DNA of 49,442 nucleotides from Bacillota bacterium. Lineage in GTDB: Bacteria; Bacillota; Sulfobacillia; Sulfobacillales; Sulfobacillaceae. Under the pieces are notes generated by a model. That model was given only the letters and a program-made list of their open reading frames with translations, made no database searches and was not told the origin of the DNA. Each line of letters opens with the position of its first letter. Position 1 is the stretch's first letter. The stretch is from positions 1-49,442 of the forward strand of contig JAJZBJ010000004.1 in NCBI GenBank assembly GCA_021798975.1, in the 5' to 3' direction. Of the stretch, positions 49,396 through 49,442 are shown in pieces. A program made the position numbers and the translations under genes.

Positions 49396-49442
49396 CAGCG
49401 CCGTCCTGGGATACTTTGACAATTTTTGAGGACCTTTTTTGG

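Overview
The window looks like the chromosome of a moderately GC-rich, endospore-forming, Gram-positive-type bacterium. Evidence seen directly: two alpha/beta-type small acid-soluble spore proteins, a SpoVS gene, a probable SpoVR C-terminus, and two gene blocks in Bacillus/Clostridia order (rsmD-coaD-ylbK-ylbL-yceD-rpmF-fapR-plsX-fabH-fabD-fabG-acpP-fabF-rnc-smc-ftsY, then ylxM-ffh-rpsP-rimM-trmD-rplS-lepB-rbgA). A tricorn protease and a glutamate decarboxylase would fit an acidophile such as Sulfobacillus or a relative, but the genus is an inference. No rRNA, tRNA, transposase, phage gene or CRISPR array was seen.

Layout. 1-2.3 kb: spore genes and an MFS exporter. 2.4-5.7 kb: sulfolactate synthesis (comA-comB), two small membrane proteins and a degenerate NodB-fold protein. 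5.7-15 kb: rsmD-coaD to rpmF, with a reversed YlbJ-like gene, a Gln/Ser-rich repeat protein behind a sporulation-type promoter, and an iadA-ubiB pair inserted. 15.1-22.7 kb: a fatty-acid synthesis operon led by its regulator fapR, containing a DegV (FakB-like) gene and ending in rnc. 22.8-27 kb: gadB, a YczE-type membrane protein and a second MFS exporter. 27-31.3 kb: a zinc-ribbon-tagged class A penicillin-binding protein with a zinc-ribbon membrane partner, an HTH regulator and spoVS. 31.4-35.7 kb: smc-ftsY. 35.7-40.5 kb: an EAL-PAS-GGDEF-methyltransferase fusion, divergent from a c-di-AMP (ydaO-type) riboswitch that precedes a sucrose-phosphate-synthase-like and sucrose-phosphatase-like pair. 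40.6-43.8 kb: tricorn protease. 44-49.4 kb: SRP, ribosome and tRNA-modification operon.

How the genes fit together. Most housekeeping genes are tightly coupled, with ATGA, GTGA or TAATG stop-start overlaps, so the operons are probably co-translated. Sigma-A-like promoters with near-ideal spacing precede yceD-rpmF, fapR, fabG, the riboswitch and ylxM-ffh. Sporulation-type promoters precede both SASP genes, the repeat protein (sigma-G-like) and spoVS (sigma-H-like).

The most unusual items are the fusion of a complete c-di-GMP turnover module to a SAM-methyltransferase fold, the c-di-AMP riboswitch placed over apparent compatible-solute synthesis beside it, and the putative forespore Gln-rich repeat protein.
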